In this document: in pieces, positions 61,001 through 64,000 of the stretch
Numbering within the stretch: the first letter of the stretch is position 1
How the letters are laid out: every line of letters starts with the position of its first letter
Assembly: GCF_022317005.1 (NCBI RefSeq)
Contig: NZ_CP081006.1
Span: forward strand, 4,154,001 to 4,218,000
Length of the DNA: 64,000 bases
Source: Mycobacterium sp. IDR2000157661
GTDB lineage: Bacteria; Actinomycetota; Actinomycetes; Mycobacteriales; Mycobacteriaceae
Reading direction: 5' to 3'
Translations under genes and position numbers: made by a program
The notes under the pieces: generated by a model
Databases searched by the model: none
The model's input: only the letters and a program-made list of their open reading frames with translations
Told to the model about the DNA's origin: nothing

Positions 61001-62607
61001 ATGGAGGTGACGATCTCCTCGCGGATCGCGTCCAGAGGCGGGTTGGTGACCTGAGCGAACAGCTCGACGAAGTAGTCGTATAGCAGCCGGGATCGTTGCG
61101 ACAGCACCGCAGTGGGAGTATCGGTGCCCATCGAGCCGAGCGGCTCGGCTCCGGAAGCGGCCATCGGGGTGAGCAGGATGCGCAGATCCTCCTCGGTGTA
61201 GCCGAAGGCGATCTGGCGTTTGACGACGTTCTCGTGATTCGGCTGCACACGGCTGCGGCCGGGAAGCGTGGTGATGTCGAGTAGACCGGCGTGCAGCCAC
61301 TCGCCGTAGGGTTCCTGTCTCGACAGCGCACTCTTGATCTCGTCGTCGGTGACGATACGGCCGGCGGCGGTGTCGACGAGGAACATCTTGCCCGGCTGCA
61401 GCCGACCCTTGGCCACGATCTGCGCCGACGCCACATCGAGCACACCACTCTCACTTGCGAGGATCACGCGGTCGTCGATCGTGCGCCACCAACGCCCGGG
61501 CCGTAATCCGTTGCGGTCCAACACCGCTCCTACGAGCGTGCCATCGGTGAAAGTCACGCAAGCTGGACCGTCCCACGGCTCCATCAGCGAAGCGTGGAAC
61601 TGCCAGAACGCCCGCTCCTCGGCATCCATGGTGGCGCTGTTCTCCCACGCCTCGGGGATCATCATCAGCACGGCGTGCGGCAGGCTCCGCCCGCCGAGGT
61701 GCAGCAGTTCGAGCACTTCGTCGAAGGATGCGGAGTCCGACGCTTCCGGGGTGCAGACGGGTGACAGGCGCGACAAGTCGCCGGGGATGCAAGCGCTGGC
61801 GATCATGGCCTCTCGTGCGTGCATCCGGTTGCGGTTACCGCGGACGGTGTTGATCTCACCGTTGTGCGCAACGAAGCGAAACGGATGGGCCAGCGGCCAG
61901 GATGGGAATGTGTTGGTTGAGAAGCGACTGTGCACGATGGCGATCGCGCTCTCGCAGCGCACGTCGCGCAGGTCCGAGAAGTACTGCGGCAGTTGCGCCG
62001 TGGTGAGCATCCCCTTGTAGACGATGGTGCGGCTGGACAGGGAAGGGAAGTAGACGCCCTCGCGTTCGGCCCGTTTGCGCAGCGGGTAGACGGACCGGTC
62101 GAGTTCCAGACCGCCGATGTCGCGAGTCGAGGTGACGAACATCTGCTCCATGTGTGGCATACAGCCGCGCGCAGCCTTGCCGAGGTCCGCGCCATCAGGG
62201 TCCACCGGCAGCATCCGCCAGCCGAGGATCTGGAGGCCCTCATCGTCGGCGATGGCTTCAATGGCGTCACGGGCGGTCGCGCGGGCGTTGGAATCCGGCG
62301 GCATGAAGCAGACTCCTGCGGCATACGTGTTTGTGCCGTCAAGTGCCTGCGGTGGGAGTTCGAAGTCGACTGTCCTGCGCAGCAATTCAGTGGGTAATTG
62401 GATGAGGATGCCGGCACCGTCGCCGCTGTTCGTCTCGGCGCCCGCTGCTCCGCGGTGGTCGAGGTGCTCGAGTGCGGTCAACGCGTCGGAGACGACAGCG
62501 TGAGATCGACGACCTTTGATATCGGCGACCATTGCGACGCCGCAGGAGTCCGACTCGTTGTCGGGATCGTAGAGTCCCTGGGGTTGGGGAAATGCCGAGA
62601 AGAGCAT
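58066..62607 (-). CDS. gltB: Glutamate synthase large subunit
   Basis: About 1513 residues. Start ATG at 62607 with GAAGG 8 bases upstream; an ATG at 62640 adds 11 residues. The class II amidotransferase Cys lies in SDSCGVAMVADIKG, exposed after propeptide removal. The FMN/synthase domain follows with KMGISTVASYTAAQ, GAKPGEGGQLPGFKV, and the 3Fe-4S cysteines CIMMRVCHLDTCPVGV. The C-terminal beta-helix includes GLSGGRIIV and MTGGRVVVLG. Converts glutamine and 2-oxoglutarate into two glutamates. Confidence 0.98.
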   Translation of the reverse strand: MLFSAFPQPQGLYDPDNESDSCGVAMVADIKGRRSHAVVSDALTALEHLDHRGAAGAETNSGDGAGILIQLPTELLRRTVDFELPPQALDGTNTYAAGVCFMPPDSNARATARDAIEAIADDEGLQILGWRMLPVDPDGADLGKAARGCMPHMEQMFVTSTRDIGGLELDRSVYPLRKRAEREGVYFPSLSSRTIVYKGMLTTAQLPQYFSDLRDVRCESAIAIVHSRFSTNTFPSWPLAHPFRFVAHNGEINTVRGNRNRMHAREAMIASACIPGDLSRLSPVCTPEASDSASFDEVLELLHLGGRSLPHAVLMMIPEAWENSATMDAEERAFWQFHASLMEPWDGPACVTFTDGTLVGAVLDRNGLRPGRWWRTIDDRVILASESGVLDVASAQIVAKGRLQPGKMFLVDTAAGRIVTDDEIKSALSRQEPYGEWLHAGLLDITTLPGRSRVQPNHENVVKRQIAFGYTEEDLRILLTPMAASGAEPLGSMGTDTPTAVLSQRSRLLYDYFVELFAQVTNPPLDAIREEIVTSMARIMGPEQNLLEPTAASCRQIVLRWPVLDNDELGKIVHINGDGEHPGLRTTVLKALYDVERGGEGLADALEDLRAKACESIAKGARTVVISDRDSDHTRAPIPSLLAVSAVHHHLVRTKERTTVALVVESGDAREVHHIAMLIGFGAAAVNPYLAFETIEDLIREGELTGIEPAAAVRNYCKALGKGVMKVMSKMGISTVASYTAAQAFEAVGVDKQVVDEYFTGTPTQLGGVGLDVIAEEVRQRHRRAYPDNPTERVHRRLEVGGEYAFRREGELHLFTPEVVFLLQHSTRTGRYDIFRQYSDEVDRLSRDGGTLRGLFDFKKTRPPVPLEEVEPVESIVTRFNTGAMSYGSISAEAHETMAIAMNKLGGRSNSGEGGEDTDRLHDPTRRSAVKQVASGRFGVTSDYLVNATDIQIKMAQGAKPGEGGQLPGFKVYPNIAKTRHSTPGVGLISPPPHHDIYSIEDLAQLIHDLKNANDRARIHVKLVSSVGVGTVAAGVSKAHADVVLISGYDGGTGAAPLTSLKHAGVPWEIGLADTQQTLMLNGLRDRITVQCDGGMRTARDVIVAALLGAEEFGFATAPLVVSGCIMMRVCHLDTCPVGVATQNPELRKRFTGKPQFIENYFRFVAEDIRRRLAELGFRSIDEAVGHAELLDTDRGVAHWKSQGLDLSPIFTVQPDGHTGEPTPRRKVRDQYHALDQALDQTLIQLAEGALEDAHPVRLDLPVRNVNRTVGTLLGAEVTRRYGAQGLPDGTVHVTLTGSAGQSIGAFLPPGITLELVGDANDYVGKGLSGGRIIVRPPDDVLFLPEDNVIAGNTLLFGATSGEVYLRGRVGERFAARNSGALTVVEGVGDHACEYMTGGRVVVLGRIGRNMAAGMSGGIAFVLGLDPERVNTEMVDLQRLDPEDLTWLRDVVTRHAQYTRSSLAASVLADWPRRSAQFTKVMPRDYRRVLEATLSAKREGRDVDTAIMEASRG

Positions 62608-62691
62608 CGCGGGCACCTTCGCAGTCCGGGAGAAATGCATGTCCGGGGACTGCAGCGGCCCTCACGGGAGTCTATCAGCGCAACCGGCTGC

Positions 62692-63102
62692 TCACCCGTC
62701 GAGAACCGTCGGGACCAGCGGAAACCCGGGCAGGTTGCGCGCGACCGACCAGGCGAGGATGGCGGTGATCACCACGGCGATCGCCGGCGCGTTCATCAGG
62801 ACTTTGCCTTGTCGCCACCGCACCAGACACCACGTGAACAACAGCGGTAGACCGACGAGAAGGAAGACGTTGTCGGAGACGGCGGCGGCGAGGTCACCGT
62901 TCAGGACGTCGTGCGTCATGCGAAGACCACCGCAGCCTGGGCAGTACAAATCGGTCAGGGCGTAGAACGGACACGCTGGAAAAAGGAATGCGGGGCTGTG
63001 AGGGTCACCGAACCCGACATAGGCAAGAGCGCCCGTCAACAGGGCGCCCGTCCCCAGTGCGCCGTAGAGCCGTTTGCGGCCGGTGTCGACGCTAGGTGCC
63101 AT
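62692..63102 (-). CDS. DUF2752 membrane protein
   Basis: 136 residues, three membrane helices, with the DUF2752 signature LYCPGCGGLRMTHDVLNGDL between the first and second. Function unknown. Overlaps the upstream TM2-domain gene by 11 bases, so cotranslated; together they match the Rv1616-Rv1615 pair. Confidence 0.9.
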   Translation of the reverse strand: MAPSVDTGRKRLYGALGTGALLTGALAYVGFGDPHSPAFLFPACPFYALTDLYCPGCGGLRMTHDVLNGDLAAAVSDNVFLLVGLPLLFTWCLVRWRQGKVLMNAPAIAVVITAILAWSVARNLPGFPLVPTVLDG

Positions 63103-63508
63103 CGCGCAGCGGCAGCCCCTGCGGGTCGCGGACCTTGTCGGTGAAGATCAGGACAGCGTCGATGATGCCCCAGATGATGGCGCCGATGCCGCAGGTGATC
63201 AGACCGACGACGAGTTGCGCGATGCCAAGACCGGTGTAGCCGAGGTACATGCGGCCGATGCCGACCAGCCCGAACAGACCGATCAACTGCAGTAGCCCCG
63301 CGACGACTTTCGACTTCTCCGAGAGCGGCTCGCCTGTCATGGGATGACGACCATACGGCGCGCTCGGATCGACGTACTGCGGGTATGCGCCCGGCGGCGG
63401 GCCGTACTGACCGGGTGGCGGTGAGTACTGCGGCTGGTATTGCGGCTGCTGCGGGGGCGGCGGAGGCGTGCTGCCGTGCTCGCTGCCTCCGAACTGCGGC
63501 TCAGTCAT
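63092..63508 (-). CDS. TM2-domain membrane protein
   Basis: 138 residues from the ATG at 63508. A Pro/Gln/Tyr-rich N-terminal half (residues 1-60) is followed by a TM2 domain: two helices with the turn GIGRMYLGYTGLGIAQLV and a DxF-like end (IIDAVLIFTDKVRDPQG). Function unknown. Start of the two-gene unit with the DUF2752 gene. Confidence 0.88.
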   Translation of the reverse strand: MTEPQFGGSEHGSTPPPPPQQPQYQPQYSPPPGQYGPPPGAYPQYVDPSAPYGRHPMTGEPLSEKSKVVAGLLQLIGLFGLVGIGRMYLGYTGLGIAQLVVGLITCGIGAIIWGIIDAVLIFTDKVRDPQGLPLRDGT

Positions 63509-63573
63509 GGCGTCCAGCATGCCATGCCGTGCTGTGCCGGGTAAGTAGGGAAAACCCGCCTGTTACGGCGTGC

Positions 63574-64000
63574 TCAGAAGGGTGGTGGTTCGTAGGTGGC
63601 GGCGAGCCAGGCTTGGTATTGGCGTTCGTGTTCGGCGTCGAGTTCGAGGCGTTGGCGGCGTTCGGCGGTGATGCGGTCGCGGCGGTCTTGGTCGCGGGTC
63701 TGGGTGCGCCGCGGAATCAAGGCGGTGCGGTCGGTGTCGGGGTCGAGGGTGTGCGGCGGTAGGTTCAGCTCGCCGGTGGGCTGGGCGAGGGTGGGGTACA
63801 TCGCCGCGCCGTGGGCCTCGCATCGGTAGAGGTGTCCGGTCGGGGATGTCAGCAACACGGTCCCGTCGGGTAGCTGCTGTTCGCTCCAGCCGGGAACGAA
63901 CGTCTTGACCAAGTGGTGAATCCGGCAGTAGCACTTGGTGTTCGACGGATGGGTCGGCCCGTAGGGCCACGGTGTGGTGTGGTCGATGTCGGATGTACGG
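63574..64000 (-). CDS. DUF222/HNH protein (13E12 repeat type), C-terminal part
   Basis: The gene continues beyond the right edge. The visible 141 codons contain the HNH endonuclease core DIDHTTPWPYGPTHPSNTKC followed by CRIHHLVKTFVPGW, then the usual QLPDGTVLLTSPTGHLYRC strand region and a charged tail ending YEPPPF. This is the C-terminus of the mycobacterial 13E12-repeat (REP13E12) family, present in several copies per genome and used as the attachment site by phiRv1 in M. tuberculosis. Nuclease activity is not proven for the family. Confidence 0.88.
   Translation of the reverse strand, partial: RTSDIDHTTPWPYGPTHPSNTKCYCRIHHLVKTFVPGWSEQQLPDGTVLLTSPTGHLYRCEAHGAAMYPTLAQPTGELNLPPHTLDPDTDRTALIPRRTQTRDQDRRDRITAERRQRLELDAEHERQYQAWLAATYEPPPF

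Overview
The window is high-GC actinobacterial chromosome, almost certainly from a fast-growing Mycobacterium (Mycolicibacterium). Gene order matches, in reverse, the M. tuberculosis stretch from Rv1637c down to about Rv1615: MBL hydrolase, USP TB15.3, Rv1634-type MFS, uvrB, DUF402, coaE-GrpB, rpsA, polA, Rv1628c/Rv1627c, pdtaR, cya, cydABDC, Rv1619, tesB, pyk. Genes missing from that M. tuberculosis stretch are interleaved: udgX, liv and glutamine-type ABC transporters, a Dps2-like protein, MacS-type two-component genes and gltBD. Assignments rest on reading motifs and on remembered family sequences; no search was run.

Layout. 1-3.9 kb: the right end of an integrated element carrying a large serine integrase, small phage-like genes and a WhiB-like gene cut by the window edge. 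It interrupts an MBL-fold hydrolase gene, whose last 67 codons survive at 3901-4101. 4-11.9 kb: SDR, class I aldolase, a second Lnt-like protein with Ser at the catalytic Cys position, USP, UdgX, alpha/beta hydrolase, MgtC, MFS exporter. 11.9-22.1 kb: information-processing core (uvrB, coaE, rpsA, polA), with a perfect RecA-independent damage promoter in front of uvrB. 22.2-26.8 kb: a secreted protein made of about fifty 9-residue repeats and the large LuxR-type ATPase upstream of it, with a phased array of short repeats between them. 27-34.3 kb: lipid-transfer thiolase pair, a membrane protein and a livKHMGF operon. 34.5-43.9 kb: pdtaR, a tRNA-Leu, an adenylate cyclase, SRPBCC, Dps, DUF2339, a MacS-type two-component system and a polar amino acid ABC transporter. 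44-50.9 kb: HdeD-like protein and cydABDC. 50.9-54.2 kb: an apparently inserted cassette (GAF-LuxR regulator, FAD oxidoreductase, flavin reductase), bounded by a direct repeat that copies the end of the preceding gene. 54.2-64 kb: tesB, pyk, gltD, gltB, two small membrane proteins and the tail of a DUF222/HNH (13E12-type) protein.

Best candidates for undescribed biology: (i) the 50.9-54.2 kb cassette, where the same 19-bp operator-like motif lies before the regulator gene and again, inverted, before the oxidoreductase gene; (ii) the nonapeptide-repeat secreted protein with its dedicated-looking regulator and operator array; (iii) the element junction in the MBL gene. Smaller points are a MerR-type leaderless promoter for the MFS gene, genes whose coding sequence starts without a usual start codon (DUF402, possibly lnt and cydD), and a tRNA-Leu(CAA) with a short variable loop.
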